From contig JAMXBD010000966.1 of NCBI GenBank assembly GCA_024138025.1, positions 62,001-126,000 of the forward strand: 64,000 bases of DNA, written 5' to 3'. A program made the translations under genes and the position numbers. The notes beneath the pieces were generated by a model. The model did not search any database and was not told the DNA's origin. It saw only the letters and a program-made list of their open reading frames with translations. This document shows positions 23,399 to 34,680 of the stretch, in pieces. Source of the DNA: Combretum micranthum. Its lineage: Eukaryota > Streptophyta > Magnoliopsida > Myrtales > Combretaceae. How positions within the stretch are numbered: position 1 is the stretch's first letter; each line of letters opens with the position of its first letter.

Positions 23399-24318
23399 AA
23401 ATATTCAATAAAATTCTCAAGCATGTCAGAAAAAATAGCCATCATGCACCTTTGGAAGGTAGCCGGTGCATTGCAAAGGCCAAAAGGCATTCTCCTAAAG
23501 GCAAAAGTGCCATAAGGACAAGTAAAAGTAGTTTTTTCTTGATCAGCAGGGGCAATCGGGATTTGATTGTATCCCGAATACCCATCAAGAAAACAATAAA
23601 ATGAATGCCCTGACAATTTTTCAACCATTTGATCAATAAATGGAAGTGGGAAATGGTCTTTTCTAGTGGCATCATTTAGCTTCCTATAATCTATACAAAC
23701 TCTCCACCCAGACACTGTCCTAGTAGGGATCAATTCATTCGCCTCATTCCTCACTACAGTCATACCACCTTTCTTAGGTACTACATGGACAGGGCTAACC
23801 CACTTACTATCTGAAATAGGGTAGATCATTCCTGCGTCTAAAAGCTTAAGTACCTCTTTTTTCACTACTTCCTTAAGGGTAGGATTCAATCGCCTCTGTG
23901 GTTGCACTGTAGGCTTGCACTCTTCTTCCATCAAGATTCTATGAGTGCAAATCAAAGGACTAATTCCTTTGATATCAGCAATCGTCCAGCCTATTGCCTC
24001 TCTATGTTCTCTTAAAACTTTCAACAACTTCTCCTCCTGATTTTCTGTCAAAAACGATGAAACAATTACAGGTAAAGTTTCATCATGACCCAAATAAGCA
24101 TACCTTAGGTGATCAGGTAATGGCTTTAACTCTAAATTTGGAGGCTGTGTCAAGGAAGGAACCTGTTTCTTCTCACTTGTTCCAAGTTCCTCATACATTC
24201 TAACCCGAATTTCAGACACTTCCTCACAATCTACTTCTTTCTCCTCATCACTCCAGTCATCAAACTCTCTCAAAACCGACTCCACGGTCTCAATTCCTAC
24301 TTCATCCCCAAAATTCAT
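23356..24318 (-). pseudogene. Reverse transcriptase N-terminal part of Athila-type element
   Basis: 320 codons with the linker from protease and the fingers/palm of RT. Motifs include WTIADIKGISPLICTHRI (111-128), QRRLNPTLKEVVKKEVLKLL (141-160), SKWVSPVHVVPKKGG, WRVCIDYRKLNDATRKDHFP (205-224), FLDGYSGYNQI with catalytic Asp245, and RRMPFGLCNAPATFQRCM. The end is out of frame where the FMDD box should be. The start is joined to the protease ORF by a one-base shift in a G-run near 24305, so the ATG at 24318 is only the first ATG after the break and not a true start. Confidence 0.92.
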
Positions 24319-25495
24319 TTGTAAGCTCCTCTATAACATCAATATTAAAACAGGTTCTTTTCTCATCAAATTTATGCATAGCATCATATACATTAAATGT
24401 AACCTGTTCATCCATAACACGTAGAGTAAGCTTACCTTGCTCAACATCGATTAAAGCCTTACCTGTAGCCAAGAATGGTCTCCCCAAGATCATGGGCACC
24501 TCTCTATCTTCCTCCATTTCCAGGACTATGAAGTCCACAGGAAATATGAATTTGTCCACCTTTACTAGCACATTTTCTACAATACCCTTAGGGTATTTGA
24601 TACTCCTATCAGCCAATTGCAAGGTCACATGGGTTTCCTTGCATTCTCCCATTCCTAGTCTCCTGAAAATAGAGAAAGGCATTAAATTTATACTTGCACC
24701 AGAATCAATTAGCACTTTATCAAAATAAATATTACCAATAGTGCAAGGTACAGTGAAACTTCCCTGATCTTTTTGCTTTGTAGGCAAGCCTTGATTTTGC
24801 TGAAGTATCATTGAGCACTCTCCTGTTAAAACAACCGGTTCATTTCCATCTATCCTCCTCTTCTTGGATAGCAATTCCTTAATGAACTTAGCATAAGAGG
24901 GCATCTCTTGAATGGCCTCCAAGAAAGGAATATTGATCTGTAAATTCTTAAACACATCTAAGAACTTAGCAAATTGCTCATCCAACTTCTGCTGCTTCAA
25001 CCTTCCTGGAAAAGGCACTGGAGGAACATAAGGCTTCACACTAGGTGAAATTAACATCGGTTCCTCAAGCTTTCTTTTTCCTTTATCTCTTATCTGCACC
25101 TCCTCTTTCTCTTCCACCAAACCATTTGGGTTTTCCACCTCCTTACCACTCCTAAGAGTAATAGCATTCACTCCTTTCGGATTCTCTTCAGTCTTGCTGG
25201 GTAGTGACCCTGAAGGTCTACTACTTATCTGCTGAGAAATTTGACTTATTTGCCCTTGAAGATCCCGAATAGTGGCTTGTTGATTATTAATCAACGTCTC
25301 AGTCTTCTGCATGAAAGTTTTCATCAGATCTTCAACCGAAGAATGGTTCTGTTGTTGATGATGTGGATGTTGAGGTGGTGGTGGTGGTAAAGCATTCCTC
25401 ACTGGACCTTGAATCATCGGACCTTGTCTTTGAAATCCAGGTGGTCGATAGACATTATTCTCATTCCTCCATGAGAAATTCGGATGATTGCCCAT
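24302..25495 (-). pseudogene. gag C-terminus and aspartic protease of Athila-type element
   Basis: 397 codons. Residues 1-60 are a proline/glutamine-rich gag tail (PHFSWRNENN-like start, then PPPPPQHPHHQQQN). Residues 60-100 are predicted coiled coil rich in Gln and Ile. The segment VNAITLRSGKEV (109-120) is the usual Athila-type landmark. The aspartic protease has its active site at Asp264-Ser-Gly (VLIDSGASINLMP) and the ILGRPFL flap-like motif at 336-342, and would process the polyprotein. The ATG at 25495 is the first after a one-base frameshift near 25490 that separates it from the CCHC part of gag. Confidence 0.9.
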
Positions 25496-26551
25496 CCTGG
25501 ATTGTAAGTGTTTGTATAAGGTCCTTGATTTCCTCTTTGAAAATTCCCCACATAATTCATTTGCTCTCCACTAGCTGAAGTTGGTGAATGTGTTTGAGGA
25601 CAATCATGGAACGAATGTGAACCTGAACAAATCTCACAACACAAAACTTGGTTAGGAATAATAGAACTTGAAGTAGTGAGCTTACTTACTTGATTTGCCA
25701 AAGCCGAAATCTGAGTTGTAAGTTGAGACATGGCCTCATTATCTTGCACAGCTGCTACCTTAAGTTTAGTCCTCTCACAACTCCAATTGTGAGCACTTGA
25801 AGCCATTTCTTCTATCAACGAGCTAGCTTCATCATAGCTCTTACCCATTAATGCTCCTCCTGCAGCAGCGTCTACAAGTGATCTCAAAGTTTCATCCAAA
25901 CTCAGATAGAATATCTCAATGAGGAGATTATCAGGTAGTCCATGATGAGGACATTTCCTGATAGCTTCCTTGTATCTTTCCCATCCTTCATACAAGGATT
26001 CACCATGAAATTTTGTAAAGTTGGTGATCTCATTCCTCAACCTAGCTGTCCTAGCCGGTGGGAAAAATCTCCTCAAAAACTTGTTTGACAAATCTGTCCA
26101 ATTAGTGATGGACTCCTGGGGTAATGAATTGAACCAAGCCAAAGCCTTGTCCCTTAATGAAAAAGGAAATAGCTGCAACCGTATTGCCTCATCTGTAACC
26201 ATTCATCTTGATGGTGTTGCAATACTGAAGGAATTTAGCAAGATGATCATCAGGTGTCTCATTTGGATATCCTCCAAATTGATGAGCTTCTACCATCTGA
26301 ATTAGTCCTGGCTTGATTTCAAAGTTGTTGGCTTGAACTTGGTCTTCTAATGGGATTTCCAGACACAGTTGGTACTGTGTAATCCCTTAATGCCCTGGCA
26401 GGGCTTGGATTTGATTATTGTTGTTTTCACCTTCTGCCATCCTTTCTGTTTGTCCTTGTTCTCTTTGTCTGTTCACTTTTCTTAATGAACGTAATGTACG
26501 TTCAATCTCAAGATTGAGGGGTAGAAGTTCCCTACTTCTACTCCTGTGCAT
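25480..26551 (-). pseudogene. gag of Athila-type element, broken
   Basis: The structural protein gene starts at ATG 26551 (MHRSRSRELLPLNLEIERTL). This start lies about 90 bp downstream of the primer binding site and matches the usual MxRTRSGR-type opening of Athila gag. A stop at 26387-26389 interrupts it. The frame then continues with NNFEIKPGLIQMV and DHLAKFLQYCNTIKMNG, until a frameshift near 26200. The next frame (26202 downward) holds the retrotransposon gag domain (LFPFSLRDKALAWFNSLP, FLRRFFPPARTARLR, SLYEGWERYKEAIRKCPHHG) and one zinc knuckle CEICSGSHSFHDC (CX2CX4HX4C). These lesions would prevent a full capsid protein. Confidence 0.88.
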
Positions 26552-26639
26552 ACAACCTGAAAAGAACACAGACAACAAACCAAACCGTAAAATGAGCCTA
26601 AATTACTAACAGAACTAAAATTGTTTAATATTAATCTTT

Positions 26640-26656
26640 CCCCGGCAACGGCGCCA
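26640..26656 (-). other. Primer binding site, tRNA-Asp type
   Basis: On the - strand the 17 nt read TGGCGCCGTTGCCGGGG, six bases after the 5' LTR. This is the exact complement of the 3' end (with CCA) that I recall for plant tRNA-Asp(GUC). Athila/Calypso elements are known for a tRNA-Asp primer. Confidence 0.9.
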
Positions 26657-26662
26657 AAAACT

Positions 26663-28283
26663 TGATCCGCTTGAAATGTTTAGTATTTTAAAACCAATTC
26701 TCCAGCAAGTGTACTGGGTCGATCAAGTAATAAAGTGATGAATGAGTATCGATCCCACGAGGAAAGTTTAATTACTAAACATTATTAGTTCATTTCAATA
26801 TTTAGGCCAATAGAAATCAATTCTTTATATAATATTACTATAATATCTACACTATGCAATGTCTAGTATTTACTAATTCTACTACAAGTCTTAACAAGTA
26901 AGGTTAGTGGGATTTAGATAAAATCCTATTTTCTCCAATCACGTTGAACTCGGGTTATTAAAATTGTTAGAGTTCATGCATATCATGTGAATCTACCAAG
27001 ATTGACAAATCAAAAAATTGAATTTGAAAACCTTTTTCTCCTAAAACACTCAAAAGCTCTCACAACTGAGCATTTTGACAGATTCCATGTGTGCAACTAA
27101 GAATTTCCCAAATCTGAGTTGACTCATTGTCCTAAATCTAAGTAATTACAGAATTCCTTCTTTAAAACTTATTTAAAACAATGTTTGAGCAGTAATGATA
27201 GACTCTACTAGGATTAAAAACTCTCTTGCCATCGCATACTTAAATTTTTCCACCCAAATATAAATTCAAACAAAATTGAATCTTTGCCAAGATACCCAAT
27301 TCCATTCAAACTTAAATTCATCCGAATTTAAGTCATAGTTTGAATTTAACAAGATTTGCATCATTCTTACAACCCAATAACACCAGTTCAACAATCACTT
27401 CAGAAAATCAAGGATTTCATCATTTCCCACCGTTCAAATTTAGCTAATTACCATTTCTACTCTATCTAACAAGATACTAATAACAACTATAATGATATTC
27501 ATGATAAAATGTAAATAACAAAGCAAGTAAAGAAGAAATTACCAGTAATTCGAGAAAACAAACCGTACAAATTGTATTTAAGATCCTTGTAGCAAATTCT
27601 ACTCAATCATACGAACAAATAGAACAAATTTGATGAAGATCCAAGTACATCTTGATTTTCTACCTCTATCTCTCTCTAAAACTACTGGGAGAAATTGAAA
27701 ATGAAAAATAAAACGTAAGTCCCTTTCTCTCTCCTCAAAGCATGTAAAAATACATGCTTTTCGTGTAACTGTCGTGTAACTTCTGCATCCAACGCCGGCG
27801 GTTTCATATCCAACGCCGACGGTGTTCAATCAAGCGTTAAGGATTTTTAAACTGATGGTTTTCAATGCCGCCTTTGAACGCCGGCGGCGTACTCCTCAAT
27901 TTGCCGGCGTTGGCTTTAAAATTCAAGTACTGTGTCAATCCTCAAACGCCGGCGGTGTTGGATCCAGCGTTAAATACTTAGGCTCTGTGATGATTCAACG
28001 CCGCCTTGTAATGCCGGCGGCGTTGCCTTCTAATTTGCCGGCGTATGCTTTGATCTCCTTCAACGCCGGCTGCGTTTGGTCCAAATTCACCAGTGTTTGT
28101 GTGTTTCACTGCCAATTCACACAATTCTTCATGTTTCCTTGTTGCTACTTTCCATTTTCATTCCTGACCTGATTCCGAACAAATGACACGAAACTAAATA
28201 TTAATTCCTTTGCTTTTATAATGATTAACACAAATAAGTATCAATTCATAGATGAAAATTATATCAATTATTTGAGTTTATCA
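26663..28283 (-). repeat. 5' LTR of Athila-type element
   Basis: 1621 bp, the partner of 15495-17130. On the + strand it starts TGATCCGCTTG and ends GTTTATCA, followed by the target duplication ATAAA. It has the same GC-palindrome cluster (27790-28080) and the same AAAGCATGTA/TACATGCTTT inverted repeat (27737-27760). Confidence 0.95.
27790..28080. repeat. GC-rich palindrome cluster in the 5' LTR
   Basis: The counterpart of 16640-16935. Units include AACGCCGGCGGCGTACTCC followed by TTTGCCGGCGTTGG, and GCCGGCGGCGTTGCC followed by TTTGCCGGCGTATG. In the element's sense the cluster lies in the first 500 bp of the LTR, the U3 region where enhancers and promoters sit. Confidence 0.9.
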
Positions 28284-28288
28284 ATAAA

Positions 28289-28844
28289 CTAAATCATTTT
28301 TTATACAAAGAGAAAGAATAGAAAAAGTTTTGAAATTTTATGTTTGTCATTGAAAAGCATTATCTTTCCTTTTGATTTGGTAAATGGCAACATTAGTTAA
28401 AAAATTATTTATGTGGTGAGGTTGCTACAACTGGCTGACTACATGCAATAGTCATGCTAGTCAACCCGATAGGGTCTTGAACTGATAACACTTATATAGA
28501 TGTCTTAGAAAGAGGCGTGAGAGGAGGAATAAACAAACTTGATTTCTCAAGCGTGCAAGTGTAACAGAAGATCTAATTTAGTAGACTCGATCATTCTTGG
28601 CTCATTCTTTATAAAGTAGATGCTTTAATCTTTTATAGAGATATTCTAGCAAAGTTTCCATGTTGCTATTAGTCTTAGCAATACATAGAATGACTCTATA
28701 TGAGAAGAGAAACCTCTTATTTATGTACGTTAGAGGCTAATGATAGCTGTTGGATGACTTTTGAATAGATGGTTTAAATAAAGCATTGCTTGCGACCATT
28801 AGATCTCTCTCGTGGATCTAAAGAATAAAATTCATCCCTTATTT

Positions 28845-28876
<32 letters not shown>

Positions 28877-30429
28877 GGGCATAGACTTTGGATATGGTTT
28901 TGGAATCGAATGAGAGCTTTTTATAATATAAAAGAAGCTCATTTTCTTTTTAAAATAGTTTATATTTAATATTAAATAGTTTTAGGCTTATTTTATTCCA
29001 TATAAGCCCTATTTTAGTCAAATAAAGCCTAAATTAGCCTAAAAAGATATTTTTGGAGTCTACTTTTCTCATACAAGAAAATCAAATCAGACTAAAAGCG
29101 AAATAAACCGTTCTAGTGATCCTTATTTTAAGCCTACCATGCCGAATCTCCCCATGATATCCATTATTGGACCCATCTTCTAGACCTTGATACTAACTTA
29201 AAAGACCTGTTCTTAGCATTAAATTAGGCTCAAAGCCCAATTACCTAAATGACCATGTACGGTATCTTTATTCCTTAGCAATTGCATGCAATTACCAGTC
29301 AAATGTATTAACTTACCTAGTTAATGGGATCATTAGTAGAAATCATAACAATTCAAACATCTCATATTTAGTATTGCAAAGTCATATAAATACTATTTCA
29401 TCAAATAAGTATTATGCATCGTATTTGTTACTTTAATAAAACAATGGTAGGTTCTTATTTAAGTTTTAAGTAAGAAGGTCGTTTCACTTTCAAAATTAAA
29501 TTGCTATGGATATATTTTTTCATGGAATTGCATACCAATATATAGCTGCTATTCATGGTTGTCAAACTCTCAAGCTAACTCATACGTTTCTACGAGTTTA
29601 TGAGTCGGTGAGGTGATTTTGATTTAACTCACATACAAACAATTGTTCTTGGAGTAAATTCATTGTAGACTCACGGTTCACACAATAAAGGTGTTTTTAG
29701 CATAATGATTTATGTTTGAATATTCATATTATGAGTCCATAAATTTCATTGTACAGTTAGTTGTAACTAAAATTAATGTTAAATTTATTTATTTTCATTA
29801 TTTATCTAAAGTTAAATTAGTATAATAAGTAAATTTATAATTTTTGCAAGCAAATTTACATTAGTTCTAGAATCTTACAATTCTATATTTAGATTATATG
29901 GAACCACCAATGATTCTAGGTAAACTCTTAAGTTTAACTACCATGTTATTATTATCTAATTGTCATGAAAATAAAAACCACCAAAAATAATATCTAAAAT
30001 TGCTTCAAACCTTCCATACAGTTGTGTTACGATTGCTAAGTAGTATAGGTTCACTTTGATCTTCTACAACTAACATCATTCTAACCCCGTTATTAGATAA
30101 AAAGGCACCACGACTAAGAAGTCTACTATAGGATCATTGTGATGTTCCATAGTTGAGGTCACTATGAACCGTGATTATATGAAGTCGAAGAAAAGGACAT
30201 TATGTTTTTGCATGATCAGAAGCAAATGCTTCCATTAAATGATAGCAACTGCGACGAAATAATTACTCCAATCATTCACGAATGCAGATTAGGCTGCTCA
30301 AATCTCCACTTGTGCATGATGGCATTACATTTGTCGAATCTATTATAGTATCACTTCAACCCATCAAAACTGTGATTACTTCAACCTCATGAATAATAAT
30401 GCAAAAAGGGCACTAGCAAACCTTCTTAA
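28289..30429. other. Intergenic stretch with a possible decayed LTR
   Basis: No gene is recognised. An (AT)n run lies at 28851-28876. The part at 28485-29170 contains AAGCCTACCATGCCGAATCT (29133-29152), related to 10742-10761, and may be an old LTR fragment. The rest shows nothing I can name. Confidence 0.45.
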
Positions 30430-30538
30430 TTTGCTAGAGATAGAGTTGATAGGCTCCCTTGGCTACCTTTGACATTTCAAGCATTTGGCAGTTTTTGGCG
30501 ATGAACTCTTCCATAAGTCTTTCTTTAGTAGATGCAGG

Positions 30539-31415
30539 TAGGGGTGGGCACAGTATGGTTTAGCACAGTTCTTCCCCACCCCATCCCTCCCTACCCCTCG
30601 AACCGAGCCGAATTGAACTGAACCTAAAATTACGGTTCTGCTATTTTTACAAAATTGAACCTATCCATATGGTTTGGTTCACAAATTTTTCGAACCTAAA
30701 AAAACGATTTGGTAAGGTTTGGTATAGGGTTCGAACCATATATTAAACGGCATTTTCTTCTTCTTTTTTTCATTTCAATAGAAAAAACTATGAATTATTT
30801 TCTTATATTTTAAACCTCAACAACAAATTGACAAATTGATCTATTAATTTATCGAAATCATTAACAACACATTTTTCAATTTATGGAAATCAACATTCAA
30901 CTATAGTGAGCTAAATTTTTTCACATCATTAGTATATGTTGTTAAAATGAGAATAACTAAACACAAGAATAAATTGGTGGTGTAGTCCTTTTTCTAAGAC
31001 TCAAAACTGGTTAAGTGTCGTTACAAACATATATGTGTGTGTGTGTGTGTGTGTGAATAAGGGAAAGAGTAAGATTGGATTTCCTTCTTAGATGAAAGAG
31101 ATAACCAATATAATGTTTCTACTTTCTAATACCCATTAAACAACAACTATTTTTTAACCATTGAAACTCTAAAAGTATTAATTTTAAATATAAAAAATTA
31201 AAAAATTTAACCCAAAACACAATAAACTATAAAAATAAAAATCACATTAATAGGATTATTTTTTTAAGGTGAAACGATTTGGTTCGATTAGATTCATGAC
31301 AGCGAACCGAACCGTGAATCAAATTTTCACTACCGAACTGAACTGAGAATTGAACCATTTTTAAAAAATAACTGAAAATTCGATTCAGTTCAGTTGGGTT
31401 TTTTGGCCACCCCTA
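30539..31415. mobile_element. hAT-like MITE inserted in the PF04195-like pseudogene
   Basis: An 877-bp element with ends TAGGGGTGGGCAC and GGCCACCCCTA, in inverse orientation to each other. The flanking 8-mers GATGCAGG (30531-30538) and TATACAGG (31416-31423) agree at six of eight bases, consistent with an aged hAT duplication. Subterminal regions repeat GAACCGAACC- and GGTTCGGTT-like motifs on opposite strands. The middle is AT-rich with no transposase, and includes a (GT)n run at 31034-31055. Confidence 0.75.
31034..31055. repeat. (GT)n microsatellite
   Basis: About 11 TG units after a short AT run, inside the MITE. Confidence 0.9.
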
Positions 31416-32719
31416 TATACAGGCAGTCCTGCTAATCTCCGTCCCTCTTATGACAACCATTTAGTTTGATCCTCCAACTAAAGCTCCTATTTCTTAACTT
31501 AGACATCCAACTCTAAAACCTGGCAGAGCAATTTCATTTACAATCATGGTCTGCTTATCTAGCTTCTTCAATGACATTAACAACTTTAGCATGCTCTTCA
31601 TTCATGTCCTCCAGCTCCTGACCTTAAGATTAAATTTGGACTGCAAATTTTAGTGTAACTTCCATGCATCAAATAGTTCATCATTTTAGTTTACAATTTT
31701 GGGTTATTTTACTTGACAAATCCTTCTTAGATTTCTTCAAAAGATGCCTCAAATCTTTACTCTTCTTCTCCTTCTATTCTAGTCGTGTCTTTAGTTTCTT
31801 GGCTTGCTATGACAAAAAAAAAAAAAAAAACGTTCTTGGTTCAACTCTTATACTTTAGAAGCTAAAAGCTTACTATTATCTTGACTATAATTTAAACAGG
31901 CCATAAAGGTAACTACCATGAGACTCTATAGCCTTCCTCTTAACCTCATCAGCTTTCTTAATGGCCCTGTCAACTTTCTTCTCAAACTCCTCAAATGGCT
32001 CCAAAGCCTTTTTCGAATAAGTTTAGATCTTCTATAAGGAGTAAGATGACTCAAAGTTTAAAGGCAAAACAAAGCCAAAAAGGGAGGATGAGAAAGAAAA
32101 CTTAACCATAACACTTTAAGTAAGGTAGATTATTTGCTGAAGCCTTATGGGATTTTGGTGTTAAGGATGGACAAACCTCTTCTTCATGCTTTTTACCTCT
32201 TTCCTAGTAGAATTCCACAACATTTTTATTAATGGTTAAGGTGGGCACTATTGTCATGATAGAAAAATCCCTATGTATGATTGGAGAGTTGAATTCCTCC
32301 ATTACCTTTCTTTCATCTGCCCAATTTTTTGAACCTTGGCCAACTGCTAACTTATGCCCCTTTGAAGGCTTAGGCATTAGGGTTAACATAGCAACAAGTT
32401 TGGATCTTTTCTAAGAGACCAAATCAATTAAGACCATTGCTTTTTGTTTTTTGTGCCTTTTCCCGATTGTCAAGTTTAGGATAAGGCTATGTAAAGATAA
32501 AATGAGATTCGTTTGACATCACATATCTTAAAAGAAGGGAGAGTAAGATGGTTAACATACCCTTTAATGGATTTTAGAACATCGCTTAAACTCCACTTGT
32601 TGCTAGTCTTCCTCTTCTTACCCTTTGGAAAGAGAACTTTCTTGAAGTCTTCTAAGCTAAATAACTTCATGAAGTCCAAAGGAATCCTACATTTGTGACC
32701 TAAAAATAAAAAAAAATAA

Positions 32720-32743
32720 AAGAAGAAGAAGAAGAAGAAGAAG
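32720..32743. repeat. (AAG)n microsatellite
   Basis: About eight AAG units inside the PF04195-like pseudogene. Confidence 0.9.
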
Positions 32744-33973
32744 GCAAATAATGGACAGTCAGTGGATAAGCAAGATAGCAAACTTGAAAACCCATACCGA
32801 GTTCATGAGCCCACACATCCTTCCCCCCCCGATGCACACACACATACCATCACCACCAACATACACACACAAAGCCTATCCCTCTTGATAGTCTCACTCG
32901 GCATGGCTAAGGGGACTAAGTAATACCTCAAGCTTCTTTCTCCTTCTCCATGAAAATAACCATAGGCAACAAGATAAAAGTCCTTCCCTCTAGAAATGTC
33001 AATTACTTTCATAGCATGGAGGAGATTATAGCCCTTTTCTCTTCCTCTACTCCATATACTAAATGATCTCCCTAATGGTCTCATGATCATTAGTTCCAAG
33101 TGTCTTTAGGGACATCATTATAATGGGTACCACCCATTTGGTCTAGAATGGGCAATCATGGTTAAACTTGAAAACAACAATTTTTTGCTTCCATTCCTTC
33201 ACGAATGAGGTAAACACCTCGAACATTTTGGGTATATGGGTTTAAGAAAGATTGAACCACCTTATATCCTCATTGACAATGAAGAGATAATGGATTGATT
33301 GTGGGGTTAGCTATCAAAGCAAGCTCTCACATAACACTTCAAAGCACACCAAAACTAATCATGAATTAGGATCAAAATGGTAGAGATATACATTAACATG
33401 ATCTATGCACTCCATCTCAAACTTTGAAAATGGCACCCTCAAACCAAACTCCAAACATTCAAACACACAAGAAACCTAGTTTTACCTAAAAGAAGGACCC
33501 TTTTCCTCAATATAGGTAGACAAATTTGATATGAGAAGGCATTTGCCTAAATAATCATTTATTTTATCTTGAATCTCACTTTCATGGATTTAACTAACCT
33601 AGTCCACTGGCTCACATCTTTGTTGGTTTTATGTGGAGATACTATAAAGTTCCATAGTTTAATTAGACACTTTACCATCATCTTTGAATTTTTTGTGAAC
33701 ACAATCAGGCGATTGGCATCATCTGACATGAAACGATGCACTTAGATGTGTACAAATGAGACATGCACATGACCAATATACATGTGACACATGCCACCTT
33801 ATAACATTTCACACCAAAATTTGAAAAGACATGCTTTTCCTACAAAACAGCTCTTTTTTGCATTTGCAATTTGCTCATTGCTATCCACTAAAAAATTAAT
33901 AGGTGCTAACAACATTTGCTCTTCCATTTCTCCATCATACACATGTTAGAAATAATACACAACGAATACTTAA

Positions 33974-34002
33974 GGGGGGTGGGGGTGGGGGTGGGGGTGG
34001 GG
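33974..34002 (+). repeat. G-run tandem tract, potential G-quadruplex
   Basis: Five consecutive runs of 4-6 guanines separated by single thymines, a (GGGGGT)n microsatellite near the end of the solo LTR. Confidence 0.9.
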
Positions 34003-34379
34003 TTGAATTAAGTATTACAAATTTTTCTATTTTATCAAACCAGATTAATTAACTAAGATACAATAAGAGAAAACTTAAACAAACAGATGCAACAAAATAA
34101 ACTAATTAAAATTGATTAATAAATAAGCAGTGATAAAGAAACACAGAGAGAGAGAAAAAAAAAGCAACACAAAGATTTAACGTAAACTTCGGCTCATTGC
34201 CTACTCTCCACGGTGCAAATGCCTCAAAGAGTACTTTTATCGCTATATTGATTATTCTAAAATCAATACACCTCTTAGACGAGGAATTACAACAAAGCCT
34301 ATCACAATATAATTTTTACAATTGCCTTTCACAAAGGACTTTCACTTGATAAATCAAGTGTTGTGTTGATAACACACGA

Positions 34380-34680
34380 CCAGACTTCAACTGCCTCCTA
34401 TTGAGGACTTATCGCCTAATCGCAATTAGGATGATGCTGGTAACTCCAGACCAAACTTCAAATGCCTCCCACCGAGGACTTCTCTTTGCCTTCCACGAAG
34501 AACTTCCTGCCTAATCGCAATTAGGACGATGCTGGTAACTCTAGACCAGACTTCAAATGCCTCCTATTGAAGACTTCTCTTTCCCTTCCATGAATGACTT
34601 CTCTTTGCCTTCCACGAAGGACTTTTAACTTTGCCTCTACGAGGACTTCTTTTACAAATGCCTCATTTGAGGACTTTTTA
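34380..34680. repeat. Irregular tandem array in the solo LTR
   Basis: Three units beginning ACCAGACTTCAACTGCC or close variants (34379, 34450, 34545), with the block CGCAATTAGGATGATGCTGG repeated at about 34419 and 34515. After these come shorter CTTTGCCTTCCACGAAGGAC-type units. Unit lengths vary, so it grew by uneven duplication. Confidence 0.8.

Larger units (their letters stand above)
15495..28283 (-). mobile_element. Athila/Calypso-type Ty3/Gypsy retrotransposon, complete but inactivated
   Basis: A full-length element of 12.8 kb on the - strand, flanked by the identical 5-bp duplication ATAAA (15490-15494 and 28284-28288). From its own 5' end it holds: LTR (28283-26663), tRNA-Asp primer binding site, gag, protease, RT, RNase H, integrase, an internal leader with GC palindromes, an Athila ORF1-type gene in the envelope position, a 1.5-kb 3' untranslated segment, a polypurine tract, and the second LTR (17130-15495). 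The tRNA-Asp primer and the extra ORF after integrase are features of the Athila/Calypso lineage. Stops and frameshifts occur in gag, protease/RT, integrase and the extra ORF, so it cannot move alone. The LTRs are collinear but differ by many substitutions and small indels, so the insertion is not recent. Confidence 0.93.
30430..33760 (-). pseudogene. Degenerate 'putative gypsy type transposon' protein (PF04195-like)
   Basis: Read on the - strand, this is a decayed coding sequence with many stops and frame changes. The best landmark is at 33300-33455: LEFGLRVPFSKFEMECIDHV, followed shortly by YHFDPNS and VCFEVLCES. This is the arrangement of the plant family PF04195 (putative gypsy type transposon), which normally reads GLRxPxHPF...PNxW. 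Next, around 33130-33215, come MFEVFTSFVKEWKQK and FKFNHDCPF. Further on (about 31890-32030) is a charged coiled-coil-like stretch, EFEEKVDRAIKKADEVKRKA, and at about 30450-30530 ERLMEEFIAKNCQMLEMSKV. The gene is interrupted by a hAT-like MITE at 30539-31415. Family identity is inferred from motifs by eye; the function of the family is not known to me. Confidence 0.5.

Noticed and set aside
26639..26656. A tRNA-Asp gene
   Set aside because: Only the last 17 nt of a tRNA sequence are present, directly beside an LTR, so it is the primer binding site.
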